A stretch of 64,000 nucleotides of DNA, from NCBI RefSeq assembly GCF_025137375.1, contig NZ_CP073720.1, forward strand, positions 4,364,501-4,428,500. Direction: 5' to 3'. Positions 25,602-34,623 of the stretch are shown piece after piece. Under the pieces are notes generated by a model that saw only the letters and a list, made by a program, of their open reading frames with translations, had not been told where the DNA came from and ran no database searches. The position numbers and the translations under genes are program-made. The DNA is from Dactylosporangium fulvum (GTDB lineage Bacteria; Actinomycetota; Actinomycetes; Mycobacteriales; Micromonosporaceae). Numbering within the stretch: position 1 is the first letter of the stretch; each line of letters begins with the position of its first letter.

Positions 25602-26642
25602 ATGCGAGCGCTGGTTTATCACGGTCCGGGCCGCAAGAGCTGGGAAGAGGTCGCGGACCCGAGAGTACAGCAGGACACCGATGCCGTCGTCCAGGTGGAC
25701 GCGGTCACCATCTGCGGCACCGATCTGCACATCCTCAAGGGGGACGTGCCGGCGGTCACGGACGGGCGGATCCTGGGCCACGAGGCCGTCGGCACCGTGG
25801 TCGAGGTCGGCGCCGGTGTGAAGAACGTCCGCGTGGGTGACCGGGTTCTCGTGTCCTGCATCACCGCCTGTGGCCGTTGCCGGTTCTGCCGTGGCGGCCA
25901 CTACGGGCAGTGCGTGGGCGGGGGAGGCTGGATCCTCGGTCACCGTATCGACGGAACACAGGCCGAATACGTCCGGGTGCCGTTCGCCGACAACTCGACC
26001 TATCCGGTGCCGGCCGGGGTCAGCGACGATCAGGTCCTCATGCTCGCCGACATCCTCCCCACCGGGTACGAGGTCGGTGCGCTCAACGGTGCCGTCCGGC
26101 CGGCCGACACCGTCGCAGTGGTCGGGGTCGGCCCGATCGGGTTGGCCGCGATACTCGGCGCCAAGCTGTTCACGCCGAGCCAGGTGGTCGCGATCGATCT
26201 CGCCGCCGGACGGCTCGAGGCAGCCAAGCAGTTCGGCGCGGACGTGGTGGTCAACAGCAGCCGCGAGGACCCGGTCGCTGAGCTGATGCGGCTCACCGAC
26301 GGACTCGGCGCGGACGTCGCCATCGAGGCGGTCGGCATCCCCGAAACGTTCGAGCTGTGCACCCGCCTGATCCGTCCCGGTGGGCGGGTGGCCAACATCG
26401 GCGTGCACGGCAAGCCGGCGACGCTGCACCTGGAAGAGCTCTGGAGCAAAAACATCACGATCACGACCGGCCTGGTCGACACGTACTCGACGCCGACACT
26501 GCTCGGACTGGTCGCCGCGCACCAGATCGACTCGGCCCGGCTCGTCACCCACCACTTCGCCCTCGGCGAGTTCATGCAGGCCTACGAGGTCTTCGCGCGG
26601 GCCGGCGAAACCGGCGCGCTCAAGGTCGTCCTCAACCGGTAA
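25602..26642 (+). CDS. Zinc-dependent alcohol dehydrogenase (MDR superfamily)
   Basis: The 346-residue enzyme has the catalytic-zinc region TICGTDLHILKGD and GHEAVGTVVEVG, a structural-zinc-like loop CGRCRFCRGGHYGQC, and a Rossmann segment VVGVGPIGLAAILGAKL with IDLAAGRLEAAKQFGAD. It oxidises an alcohol with NAD(P)+. Standing at the head of the aromatic island, it may process an alcohol side chain of the growth substrate or a product of the lower pathway; neither is shown. The start is fixed by the strong GAGGAGG site. A gap of 256 bp separates it from the hydratase gene, so it may have its own transcript. Confidence 0.9.
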   Translation: MRALVYHGPGRKSWEEVADPRVQQDTDAVVQVDAVTICGTDLHILKGDVPAVTDGRILGHEAVGTVVEVGAGVKNVRVGDRVLVSCITACGRCRFCRGGHYGQCVGGGGWILGHRIDGTQAEYVRVPFADNSTYPVPAGVSDDQVLMLADILPTGYEVGALNGAVRPADTVAVVGVGPIGLAAILGAKLFTPSQVVAIDLAAGRLEAAKQFGADVVVNSSREDPVAELMRLTDGLGADVAIEAVGIPETFELCTRLIRPGGRVANIGVHGKPATLHLEELWSKNITITTGLVDTYSTPTLLGLVAAHQIDSARLVTHHFALGEFMQAYEVFARAGETGALKVVLNR

Positions 26643-26898
26643 CCCCGACCGACCCGGACCGCAAGCGTATGGTCGCCCGCCGTCGCTGTCCTCGGCGGTG
26701 CGGCGGGCGATCTGGTCCAGCGCATCCGGTTGCCGGACACCGGAGGGTGGGCATCACCGTCCGAAGTGGATGATGGCGGTGGAGACGCTCGACGCGCTGG
26801 CCGGGCAGGGATTGCAGGTCTGCGGCCATAGCAACAGTGTGCCGTTCAGCGGAACGATCCGATTGCTGCCGTTGTCGAAACACTCGACCCTTGTGCTC

Positions 26899-27708
26899 AT
26901 GAGTGAGTCTCCCCAGGGTCGCATCGATTCGGCTGCCGTCACCGCGGCTGCCGACCGCCTCCGGGCCGCTGCCATGGAACGCCGGCCCACCCGGCCCGTG
27001 CGGGACCTGATCGGATCCGACAACATCGTCGCGGCCTACGCCGTCCAACAGAGGCTGGCGGCCGAACGTGTCGCCGCCGGCGCAAGCATCGTCGGCCGCA
27101 AGATCGGGCTGACCTCCGAAGCGGTTCAGCAACAGCTCGGTGTGGATCGCCCGGACTTCGGCCTGCTCTTCGACGACATGGCCTACGACGGCGGCGACAC
27201 GGTGCCCTACGGCGCTGTCCTACAGCCGCGTGTCGAGGCCGAGGTCGCGTTCGCGCTCAAGGAAGACTTGGCCGACGGCCCGCTTGACGCCACTCAGGTG
27301 CGGAGCGCGATCGAATACGCCTCACCCGCGCTCGAGATCTGCGGCAGCCGCATCCAGGGCTGGGACATCGCCTTCGGTGACACCGTCGCCGACAACGCCT
27401 CGGCCGGGGCGTTCGTGCTCGGCCCGCTGCGCAAGAAGCTCGATCAGGTCGAGCCGAGGTCGGTCGACATGCAGATGGCCATCAACGGAACCGTGGTCTC
27501 CACCGGCAACGGCGCGGCCTGCCTGGGTGACCCGATCGATGCGGTCGTCTGGCTGGCGCGGCAGGCTCGCGAGTTCGGCGAGCCGTTGCGAGGGGGACAG
27601 GTGATCCTGTCCGGGGCGCTGGGGCCGATGCGGCCGGTCCGACCCGGCGACTCCGTCACCGCCACGATCACGGGACTCGGCAAGGTCTCGGTCACGTTCG
27701 GCCAGTAG
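26899..27708 (+). CDS. mhpD: 2-hydroxypenta-2,4-dienoate hydratase (2-keto-4-pentenoate hydratase)
   Basis: The 269-residue protein has the fumarylacetoacetase-like fold pattern of MhpD/BphH: GRKIGLTSEAVQQQLGVDRP, LQPRVEAEVAFAL with the metal-binding glutamates, ALEICGSRIQGWDIAFGDTV, and a closing GGQVILSGALGPMRPV. It hydrates 2-hydroxypenta-2,4-dienoate to 4-hydroxy-2-oxovalerate, the first step after ring-cleavage-product hydrolysis. It heads the mhpD-mhpF-mhpE order. I chose ATG 26899; the frame is open well upstream but overlaps non-coding sequence. The 256 bp upstream holds no recognised gene. Confidence 0.9.
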   Translation: MSESPQGRIDSAAVTAAADRLRAAAMERRPTRPVRDLIGSDNIVAAYAVQQRLAAERVAAGASIVGRKIGLTSEAVQQQLGVDRPDFGLLFDDMAYDGGDTVPYGAVLQPRVEAEVAFALKEDLADGPLDATQVRSAIEYASPALEICGSRIQGWDIAFGDTVADNASAGAFVLGPLRKKLDQVEPRSVDMQMAINGTVVSTGNGAACLGDPIDAVVWLARQAREFGEPLRGGQVILSGALGPMRPVRPGDSVTATITGLGKVSVTFGQ

Positions 27709-27740
27709 GGCTGCGTACGCGGCAGCCAGTGAGGACAGTC

Positions 27741-28694
27741 ATGATCAAGAAGAAGGTCGCCATCATCGGGTCGGGCAACATCGGGACGGACCTGATGATC
27801 AAGGTGATGCGGACCAGCCGACGTCTCGAGATGGGCGCGTTGGTCGGCATCGACCCCGACTCTGACGGGCTCGCGAGAGCGAGGCGGTTCGGGTTTGCCA
27901 CGACGCACGAGGGTGTCGACGGACTCATCGGGCTCCCCGAGTTCGACGATATCGAGATCGTCTTCGACGCGACGTCGGCCAAGGCGCACAAGCACAACGC
28001 CAGCAAACTGCAGCCCTTGGGCAAGCGACTCATCGACCTCACGCCGGCCGCGATCGGGCCCTACGTTGTTCCGGCGGTCAACCTCGCGGAGCACCTCGAC
28101 GCGCCGAACGTCAACATGGTGACCTGCGGCGGCCAAGCGACCATTCCGGTGGTCGCGGCCATCAGCCGAGTCGTCCCCGTGCCGTATGCCGAGATCGTCG
28201 CCTCGATCGCGTCGAAGAGTGCCGGTCCGGGCACGCGAGCCAACGTCGACGAGTTCACTGAGACCACCGCGGCGGCGGTCGTGGAGGTCGGCAGGGCCCG
28301 ACGGGGGAAAGCGATCATCATTCTCAACCCCGCCGAGCCGCCGCTGATCATGCGGGACACGGTCTTCGCTCTGGTCGACGCATCCGACAAGAGCGTTCAC
28401 GCTGAGATCCGGCACTCCGTCGAGAAGATGGTTGCCGACGTGGCGGCCTATGTGCCTGGTTACCGGCTCAAACAGCGGGTGCAGATTTCCGGGATCCCCG
28501 ACGACATGCCGCTCGAAACTCTCGTCGAGCCCGATGCGCATCGACCGACGCACCAGGTGTCGGTGTTTCTTGAGGTCGAGGGCGCTGCGCACTACCTACC
28601 GGCCTACTCCGGCAACCTCGACATCATGACGTCCGCCGGCCTGCAGGTGGCGGAGCAGATCGCCGCTCGTCATGACCAGGAGGCAACCGCGTGA
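27741..28694 (+). CDS. mhpF: Acetaldehyde dehydrogenase (acetylating)
   Basis: The 317-residue enzyme starts IKKKVAIIGSGNIGTDLMIK with the Rossmann GxGxxG. It has the catalytic cysteine in NMVTCGGQATIPVVAAISRV and the conserved SIASKSAGPGTRANVDEFTE. It converts acetaldehyde, CoA and NAD+ to acetyl-CoA and in this family physically channels acetaldehyde from the aldolase partner, whose GTG start overlaps this gene's stop (GTGA at 28691-28694). A GTGAGGA site lies upstream of ATG 27741. Confidence 0.95.
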   Translation: MIKKKVAIIGSGNIGTDLMIKVMRTSRRLEMGALVGIDPDSDGLARARRFGFATTHEGVDGLIGLPEFDDIEIVFDATSAKAHKHNASKLQPLGKRLIDLTPAAIGPYVVPAVNLAEHLDAPNVNMVTCGGQATIPVVAAISRVVPVPYAEIVASIASKSAGPGTRANVDEFTETTAAAVVEVGRARRGKAIIILNPAEPPLIMRDTVFALVDASDKSVHAEIRHSVEKMVADVAAYVPGYRLKQRVQISGIPDDMPLETLVEPDAHRPTHQVSVFLEVEGAAHYLPAYSGNLDIMTSAGLQVAEQIAARHDQEATA

Positions 28695-29698
28695 GCACCT
28701 CGATCTTCATCCAAGACGTCACCCTTCGCGATGGAATGCATGCCGTACGCCACCGCATCGGCACCGACGACGTGCGCCGCATCGTCACCGCGCTCGACGC
28801 GGCCGGCGTCGACGCCATCGAGGTCGCCCACGGAGACGGCCTGGCCGGCTCCTCGATCAACTACGGGCCCGGATCCCACACCGACTGGGCGTGGATCGAG
28901 GCGGCCGCCGACGTGCTGCGCAACGCCCGTCTCACCACCTTGCTGCTGCCCGGCGTAGGCACGATCCACGAGCTGAAGACCGCGTGGGACCTCGGGGTCC
29001 GCTCGGTCCGGGTAGCCACGCACTGCACCGAGGCCGACATCTCGGCCCAGCACATCGCGGCGGCCCGCGAGATCGGGATGGACGTCTCGGGCTTCCTCAT
29101 GCTGTCGCACATGGCGCCGCCGGAGGAACTGGCCAGGCAGGCGAAGCTGATGGAGTCGTACGGCGCCCACTGCGTCTACGTCACAGACTCCGGCGGCCGG
29201 CTCACGATGAACGACGTCGTGGCGCGCGTGCGGGCTTACCGCGACGTGCTCGAACCAGCGACGGAGATCGGCATCCACGCGCACGAGAACCTCTCGCTCT
29301 CGGTCGCGAACTCGGTCGTCGCCGTCGAGAACGGGGTCTACCGGGTCGATGCGTCCCTCGCCGGGCACGGGGCGGGCGCGGGCAACTGCCCGATCGAGGC
29401 GTTTGTCGCGGTCGCCACTTTGTCCGGCATCGAGCACGGGTGCGACCTGTTCAAGCTGCAGGATGCGGCCGACGACATCGTCCGGCCGCTGCAGGATCGC
29501 CCGGTGCGCGTGGACCGCGAGACCCTGACGCTGGGCTACGCCGGCGTCTACTCCTCCTTCCTCCGCCATGCCGAGAACGCCTCCCGGCAGTACGGGGTCG
29601 ACGTCCGGGACATCCTCATGGAGTGCGGCGCCAGAAGTCTCGTCGGCGGCCAGGAGGACATGATCATCGACATCGCGCTCACCCTCGCCGCCGACTGA
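28691..29698 (+). CDS. mhpE: 4-hydroxy-2-oxovalerate aldolase
   Basis: The 335-residue protein is a DRE-TIM aldolase. VTLRDGMHAVRHRI carries the D-R metal/catalytic pair, and GIHAHENLSLSVANSVVAVE has the H-x-H metal ligands, followed by DASLAGHGAGAGNCPIEAFV. It splits 4-hydroxy-2-oxovalerate to pyruvate and acetaldehyde, passing the latter to the coupled MhpF. The GTG start overlaps the mhpF stop. A strong terminator follows. Confidence 0.95.
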   Translation: MSTSIFIQDVTLRDGMHAVRHRIGTDDVRRIVTALDAAGVDAIEVAHGDGLAGSSINYGPGSHTDWAWIEAAADVLRNARLTTLLLPGVGTIHELKTAWDLGVRSVRVATHCTEADISAQHIAAAREIGMDVSGFLMLSHMAPPEELARQAKLMESYGAHCVYVTDSGGRLTMNDVVARVRAYRDVLEPATEIGIHAHENLSLSVANSVVAVENGVYRVDASLAGHGAGAGNCPIEAFVAVATLSGIEHGCDLFKLQDAADDIVRPLQDRPVRVDRETLTLGYAGVYSSFLRHAENASRQYGVDVRDILMECGARSLVGGQEDMIIDIALTLAAD

Positions 29699-29724
29699 TC
29701 ACGCGATCTCGTTCGAGGCACGGC

Positions 29725-29753
29725 CCGGCACGCCGCTGTCCGCGGCGTGCCGG
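29725..29753 (+). terminator. Terminator of the lower-pathway operon
   Basis: CCGGCACGCCGC (29725-29736) pairs perfectly with GCGGCGTGCCGG (29742-29753) around 5 nt, 27 bp after the aldolase stop. Confidence 0.8.
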
Positions 29754-30024
29754 TTGTGCCGGCTCCTCGGCCGTCATTCACGGCGACGGCGCACTCACCG
29801 CGGTCGTCGGATGAGGTGCGGATCGGATGGGCATCAAGGTCACCAGAGGTGTCAGTGGACCGCAGGCTGGGCGGCGAGGACCGATCCACGGCGCGCCGTT
29901 CAAGCGGTGGGAGCAGGGCGAGGTCACCACGGCCGTGACCCGTGGCCCGGCGCGGGTCGTGCAGAGCACGCGGTTGTGACGTCAGGGGACCGGGCGGCGG
30001 CGGGGCCTCCGGCCGGCTTGAGCC
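29754..30024. other. Intergenic between convergent aldolase and TetR genes
   Basis: With the terminator, the gap between genes is 326 bp. I see no protein-like frame and no repeat beyond the terminator. Confidence 0.45.
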
Positions 30025-30639
30025 TTAACGCTTGATCAGTCCGTCGATAATGACGCGAAGTGTGCGCTCGGCGCTCGCATGGTGGTGTGCCGCGTCGACA
30101 TTGGCGCGGGATTCGAGGGCGACGATCACACCGCTGACCAGGGTGACGAGGTCCTCGGCGTTGATGTCCCGACGAACGGAGCCGGCCGCTTGTGCTCGTT
30201 CGAGAAGCCTTCCCGCCGCCTTGACCACGAGCGCGTGACCCCACTCGGCGTTAGCGGTGGGATCGGTCTCCCGCAGACCCTGTGACATCAGGGTCGACAA
30301 GACTCCACGTGCTTCGATGCCCAATGCGACGAACTCGCGTAGCCACTGGAGCAGAGCCTCCGTTGGTTCCTCGACGCCTGTGAGCGCGAGGGCGTGCTCG
30401 GCGACGCGGGCTGTGCGGTCACGATAGACCCGTTCGAACAGGTGCATGCGGCTGGGGAAGTGTCGATAGAGCGTCGCGGGTCCGACACCCGCCTCGCGCG
30501 CTATCTCCTCCAGCGCTACTGAGGGGCCGTCCCGCGCGACGAGCAGTTCGGCCGCGCGGAGGATCTGTTCAACGCTGCGCTGCGCATCGGCGCGCGGGCG
30601 TCGCCGCCGCGTCGGTGCCGCGACGCTCTCCGCCACCAA
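30025..30639 (-). CDS. TetR-family regulator
   Basis: The 204-residue protein has the TetR HTH at residues about 22-68: ILRAAELLVARDGPSVALEE, IAREAGVGPATLYRHFPSRM. It is followed by an all-helical ligand-binding domain with EWGHALVVKAAGRL. It is transcribed away from the IclR gene, with a perfect palindrome in the 115 bp between them. It probably represses itself and perhaps the iclR-dioxygenase direction; the ligand is likely an aromatic compound or pathway intermediate. Confidence 0.85.
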   Translation of the reverse strand: MVAESVAAPTRRRRPRADAQRSVEQILRAAELLVARDGPSVALEEIAREAGVGPATLYRHFPSRMHLFERVYRDRTARVAEHALALTGVEEPTEALLQWLREFVALGIEARGVLSTLMSQGLRETDPTANAEWGHALVVKAAGRLLERAQAAGSVRRDINAEDLVTLVSGVIVALESRANVDAAHHHASAERTLRVIIDGLIKR

Positions 30640-30699
30640 ACTTCTCCGTTCCGCTTGCGCTTGTGACTGACGCCACCCTACACTCCTCTACTCTACTCT

Positions 30700-30721
30700 A
30701 AGTGAGAGTCAACTCTCACTT
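30700..30721. promoter_or_regulatory. Perfect palindromic operator between tetR and iclR
   Basis: AAGTGAGAGT (30700-30709) and ACTCTCACTT (30712-30721) are exact inverted repeats separated by CA. The size and 2-bp centre fit a TetR-family operator. It lies 60 bp from the TetR start and 33 bp from the IclR start, in a short T/A-rich tract (CTCTACTCTACTCT just upstream). Confidence 0.7.
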
Positions 30722-30754
30722 ATGGGTGGGGCTGCACGCTGACAGGGAGGATCG

Positions 30755-31525
30755 ATGTCCAGTAACGAAGTCAACGGGCTCTCGCCGGACACCTCGGTTG
30801 GTAAGGGTCTGACGGTCCTGGACGCGTTGTCGCGCTCGCGCTCGCCGCTGGGAGTCTCGGAGATCTCATCGCGAACCGGCATGGCAAAGTCCACCGTTCA
30901 TCGACTCTTGAACGCGATGATTGTTCACGGCTACGTCTCCAAGGAAGGCGAGCGGTACCTGCTGGCCGAACGCGTCTTCGAACTTGGGCATCGCGTGCAA
31001 GTGGGTCCGGCAAAAGGGTTGCGAGAGTTTGCCGCACCATATGCCGCCGAGTTGTTCGCGGCCACTCGGCAGACCATCCATCTCGCCGTTCTCAGCGGCA
31101 CCGAAATCCTCTATATCGACAAGGTTTCCGGAGTGGGAACGCCGAAAATGGCGACCCGAATCGGAGGAAGGCGTCCCGCCTATGCGACAGGGCTCGGGAA
31201 GGTTCTCGTTGCCTTTGCGCCCGCGGTCGACGTGCAGCGAAATCTTGAAGGAAGATTCCGGCGGTTCACCGCGTACACGGTTCCGGACGCGCACAGAATG
31301 CAGCAGTCGCTGGCAAGAGTTCGGGAGACCGGTTTCGCCACCGACAACGAGGAGTCGTTCCTCGGTGTCACATGCCTTGCTGCGCCCATCTGGTCGTCGG
31401 ACAAGAGTCGAGCCGTAGCGGCGATCTCCCTGTCATGCCCGGTAGCGGGCCATTCGCCGAGCCGGTTCAAGACCGCGCTGATGGGGACCGCGGACCAGCT
31501 CTCCGCCGCGTTGAGTCGAGGCTGA
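30755..31525 (+). CDS. IclR-family regulator
   Basis: The 256-residue protein has an N-terminal winged helix (residues about 15-75: GLTVLDALSRSRSPLGVSEI, TGMAKSTVHRLLNAMIVHGY) and an IclR effector domain (ATRQTIHLAVLSGTEILYID, RRPAYATGLGKVLVAFAP, ATDNEESFLGVTCLAAPIWS). IclR proteins commonly activate or repress aromatic catabolism. It precedes the extradiol dioxygenase by 171 bp and is its likely regulator. GGGAGG lies ahead of the ATG. By eye its codons are less G/C-biased than those of the flanking genes, in line with recent acquisition. Confidence 0.9.
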   Translation: MSSNEVNGLSPDTSVGKGLTVLDALSRSRSPLGVSEISSRTGMAKSTVHRLLNAMIVHGYVSKEGERYLLAERVFELGHRVQVGPAKGLREFAAPYAAELFAATRQTIHLAVLSGTEILYIDKVSGVGTPKMATRIGGRRPAYATGLGKVLVAFAPAVDVQRNLEGRFRRFTAYTVPDAHRMQQSLARVRETGFATDNEESFLGVTCLAAPIWSSDKSRAVAAISLSCPVAGHSPSRFKTALMGTADQLSAALSRG

Positions 31526-31696
31526 GCCAGGAGCGGAGGAGGTTCTGTTGCCGGCGGGTGCGTCCTGATTCTGCCTGATGGAACAACTTCGTTGCGCAGC
31601 TCCACCGGTGCGTGAACGATATCGGCATTCTGTAGGTCGTACTCTTTCCGGTGCTCTTGTCGGGAGTCACCGCCTTTTGTCCTCAGGAGGGGTCTC

Positions 31697-32587
31697 GTGG
31701 GATACATCAAAGCTCTCGGCTATATCGGAATTGGGGCGAAGGACCTTGATGCGTGGCAGGAGTTCGCCACGGAGATCCTCGGTCTCCAGGTCACGCGCGG
31801 AGAGGACGCCGAGAACGTCGAGACGCTGTTCCTGCGCATGGACTCCCGGCACCACCGAATCGCCGTACGTCCCGGAGACGACGAACTGACCTATGTGGGG
31901 TGGGAGGTCGCCGGTGAGGCTGACCTGGACGCCCAGGTCCGGGACCTGGAAGCGGCGGGCGTTGCGGTCACGGAGGACCCCCGGCTTGCCGAGCTACGAG
32001 GTGTCGGCCGGCTGGTTCGGTTGCAGGATCCGGCCGGTTTCCAGCTGGAACTGTTTTACGGCGCAGCCGTCGTGTCGGCACCCTTCCTCTCGCCCACCGG
32101 CGTCCGGTTCGTGACCGAGGATCCCAAAGGCAACGACCTGGGCCTCGGACACATCGTCCTCGTGGCGTCGAACCTCGACGAAATGCTCGACTTCTATCTT
32201 CGAGTCCTCGACTTCAAGGTGAGCGACTACATCACCTTCAAGCCCCTCGTCTTGACCTTCACGCACGTCAACCCCCGCCACCACTCGCTGGCCTTCGGTC
32301 CCGCCCCGGAGGGGCGCAAGCCGTTCATGGACCACGTCATGCTTGAAGTCGGCGACCTCGATGGGGTCGGTCGGGCTCTCGACCGGGTGCGGGCACGTGA
32401 AATCTCGCTGACAGCGAGCCTGGGCCGGCACACGAACGACGAAATGCTGTCGTTCTACATGCGGTCGCCCTCCGGGATCGGCGTCGAGTACGGGACGTCC
32501 GGCAAGTTGATCGACGACGACACCTGGACCGTCACCAACTGGGACGCGGCCCAGTTCTGGGGCCACGACCGCAGCCACACCCACTGA
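31697..32587 (+). CDS. Extradiol ring-cleavage dioxygenase (BphC type, two-domain)
   Basis: The 296-residue enzyme has two vicinal-oxygen-chelate modules. The second carries the Fe(II) ligands H152 (GLGHIVLVA), H213 (MDHVMLE) and E264 (IGVEYG), with the catalytic His region HTNDEMLSFYMRSPSG. This is the layout of 2,3-dihydroxybiphenyl 1,2-dioxygenase and relatives, which open a catechol next to the diol using O2. The GTG start has AGGAGGGG upstream. It is the first enzyme gene of the upper-pathway operon. The side chain of its catechol substrate cannot be read from sequence. Confidence 0.9.
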   Translation: MGYIKALGYIGIGAKDLDAWQEFATEILGLQVTRGEDAENVETLFLRMDSRHHRIAVRPGDDELTYVGWEVAGEADLDAQVRDLEAAGVAVTEDPRLAELRGVGRLVRLQDPAGFQLELFYGAAVVSAPFLSPTGVRFVTEDPKGNDLGLGHIVLVASNLDEMLDFYLRVLDFKVSDYITFKPLVLTFTHVNPRHHSLAFGPAPEGRKPFMDHVMLEVGDLDGVGRALDRVRAREISLTASLGRHTNDEMLSFYMRSPSGIGVEYGTSGKLIDDDTWTVTNWDAAQFWGHDRSHTH

Positions 32588-32663
32588 GTGTGGCGCCCGC
32601 ACTCAACAGCTGCCCCACCCGCATGCGGCAGCTGATCGGACCTGCCCGTTGAAGGGAACGAAC

Positions 32664-34022
32664 ATGAAGGAAACCACGAGCCCGGCGGATCAGCTCGACG
32701 AGCTCGTCTCAGTCGAGCGTGGAGAGATCGACAGGCGCATCTTCAGCGACCAAGAGATCTTCGATATGGAGATGAAGCACATCTTCGGTCGCGCCTGGCT
32801 CTTCCTGTGTCACGAGACCCAGATCCCCAAGCGCGGTGACTTCTTCGAGGCACCGATGGGATCGGACAACGTGCTTGTCGTCCGCCAGAAGGACGGCAGC
32901 ATCAGGGCCTTCCTCAACACGTGCTCGCACCGGGGAAACGCGGTGTGTCGCGCCGAGGAAGGCAACGTCCGCAACTTCATGTGCACTTACCACGGCTGGA
33001 CCTTCGGCCTCGACGGCGAACTCATCGGCGTCCCGGGCAAGTCCATCTTCTACAAGGACAAGCTCGACCTGTCCAAGCATCCGTTGCGGAAGGTCGCGCA
33101 GCTCGACTCCTACCGGGGTTTCGTCTTCGCGACGTTCGACGAGACCGCGCCACCCCTCGAGGAATACCTCGGCCCGACCGGACGGCTCGGACTCGACCTC
33201 CTCGCGGAACGAGGGGACATCGAGGCGGTCCCGGGTGTCCAGAAGTTCGTTGTCAAGACGAACTGGAAGTTCACGGTGGACAACGTCTTCGACTACTACC
33301 ACCCGCAGATCACCCACATGTCGGCGTTCGCGGTCGGCCTCATCCCGGCACCGGCCGACGACTTCGTCGAGGGCGGAGCGATGACGGAGACCGGCGCGAA
33401 TCTCGAGGTCCCGTTCCTGCCCACGGATCTCCACAACGTGGTCATGGTGGGCGAGTACGGCCACGCCATCTCGGGACCGGACCAGGACTCCTTGGAGGTG
33501 ACCGCCGGCGGCCGGGAGCCGTTCGCCTGGCGGTACAAGCCTGAGACGCAGGAGAAACTCGGTCATCACGGTAGCCGGGTCGCGGGTCACCCGCACATCT
33601 TTCCGACCACGTGGGTCAATGCAGGTGGGCAGCTGAGCCTTCGCGTGCCGCGGAGCCCCGGTGTCACCGAGATCTGGTGGTTCTCCTTCCGGGACAAGAA
33701 CGCCTCGCCCGAGGAGAAGGCTGCGACGTTGAGCGCACAGATTCACTTCTTCGGGCCTGCCGGACTGCTCGAGCAGGAAGACGGAGAGAACTGGGCCCAG
33801 TCGACCCTGCAAACCCGCGGCACGGTCAGTCGTGAAGTGCCCCAGCTGCTCAAGATGGGCCTGGGGACCTCGGAGATCGTCAAGGACGACGGTCTCGCGA
33901 TCATTGACGCTCCGATCAACGAACACGCCCAGCTCTGGACATACCACGCGTGGCGTGAGTGGCTCCGCAACCCGACGTGGGAGGAGCTGCGTCAGCGCAC
34001 GATGCCGGGCGACAGGCTCTGA
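32664..34022 (+). CDS. Aromatic-ring-hydroxylating dioxygenase, alpha subunit
   Basis: The 452-residue protein has the Rieske site C87-S-H89-RG and C107-T-Y-H110-GW. The catalytic mononuclear-iron region reads NWKFTVDNVFDYYHPQITH: D210 is the presumed bridging aspartate, with H213 and H218 as iron ligands. The third ligand, an Asp in the C-terminal half, cannot be assigned safely. It dihydroxylates an aromatic ring with O2 and electrons from the ferredoxin. The YYHPQITH local sequence differs from the common YHxxxxH context (for example DMYHVGWTH), pointing to a less-studied subgroup. AAGGGAACG precedes the ATG at 32664; a TTG at 32649 is less likely. Confidence 0.95.
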   Translation: MKETTSPADQLDELVSVERGEIDRRIFSDQEIFDMEMKHIFGRAWLFLCHETQIPKRGDFFEAPMGSDNVLVVRQKDGSIRAFLNTCSHRGNAVCRAEEGNVRNFMCTYHGWTFGLDGELIGVPGKSIFYKDKLDLSKHPLRKVAQLDSYRGFVFATFDETAPPLEEYLGPTGRLGLDLLAERGDIEAVPGVQKFVVKTNWKFTVDNVFDYYHPQITHMSAFAVGLIPAPADDFVEGGAMTETGANLEVPFLPTDLHNVVMVGEYGHAISGPDQDSLEVTAGGREPFAWRYKPETQEKLGHHGSRVAGHPHIFPTTWVNAGGQLSLRVPRSPGVTEIWWFSFRDKNASPEEKAATLSAQIHFFGPAGLLEQEDGENWAQSTLQTRGTVSREVPQLLKMGLGTSEIVKDDGLAIIDAPINEHAQLWTYHAWREWLRNPTWEELRQRTMPGDRL

Positions 34023-34035
34023 AAGGGAGAGATTG

Positions 34036-34581
34036 ATGACTACAGAGGCAGCGGCCCCTGCCGCGAACCAGGCTCTGGAGGAAATGCTCCTGCAGCACGA
34101 GGTCGAGCAGTTCTACTACCACGAGTCTGCGCTGCTCGACAGCCATCGATACGAAGACTGGGTGCGGCTGTTCACCGACGACACCCACTACTTCATGCCA
34201 CTGCGGCGGACCATGACCAGACGCCAGCTACACCTGGAGTTCACGCAACCCGGTGACATGGCCTACTTCGACGAGAACAAGCAGTTCCTTGAGATCCGCG
34301 CCCGAAAGTTCGCTACCGGGACGTCCTGGGCGGAGGATCCGCCGTCGCGGACCCGGCACCTGATCACGAATGTTCGGATCGCTGAGAAGTCGGGCGCCGA
34401 GATGGTCGTGCACAGCAACTTCATGCTGTATCGAACCCGTCTCAAGGAGGACGTCGACCAGTGGGTCGGGCGGCGTGAGGACACGCTGCGCCGGACTGAG
34501 GCCGGGTTGGCGATCGCCAAGCGCTTCATCTATCTCGACCAGACGATTCTCCAGTCGGCCAACCTGAGCAACTTCTTCTAG
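34036..34581 (+). CDS. Aromatic-ring-hydroxylating dioxygenase, beta subunit
   Basis: The 181-residue product has the NTF2-like beta-subunit pattern: HEVEQFYYHESALLDSHRYE, WVRLFTDDTHYFMPLRRTM, SRTRHLITNVRI, and the C-terminal RFIYLDQTILQSANLSNFF. It supports assembly of the alpha3beta3 hexamer. It begins 14 bp after the alpha-subunit stop, with AAGGGAGA as ribosome-binding site. Confidence 0.95.
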   Translation: MTTEAAAPAANQALEEMLLQHEVEQFYYHESALLDSHRYEDWVRLFTDDTHYFMPLRRTMTRRQLHLEFTQPGDMAYFDENKQFLEIRARKFATGTSWAEDPPSRTRHLITNVRIAEKSGAEMVVHSNFMLYRTRLKEDVDQWVGRREDTLRRTEAGLAIAKRFIYLDQTILQSANLSNFF

Positions 34582-34623
34582 GCCGCACCTTCCGACGAGC
34601 CACGAACGAGAGTCATTCCACCG

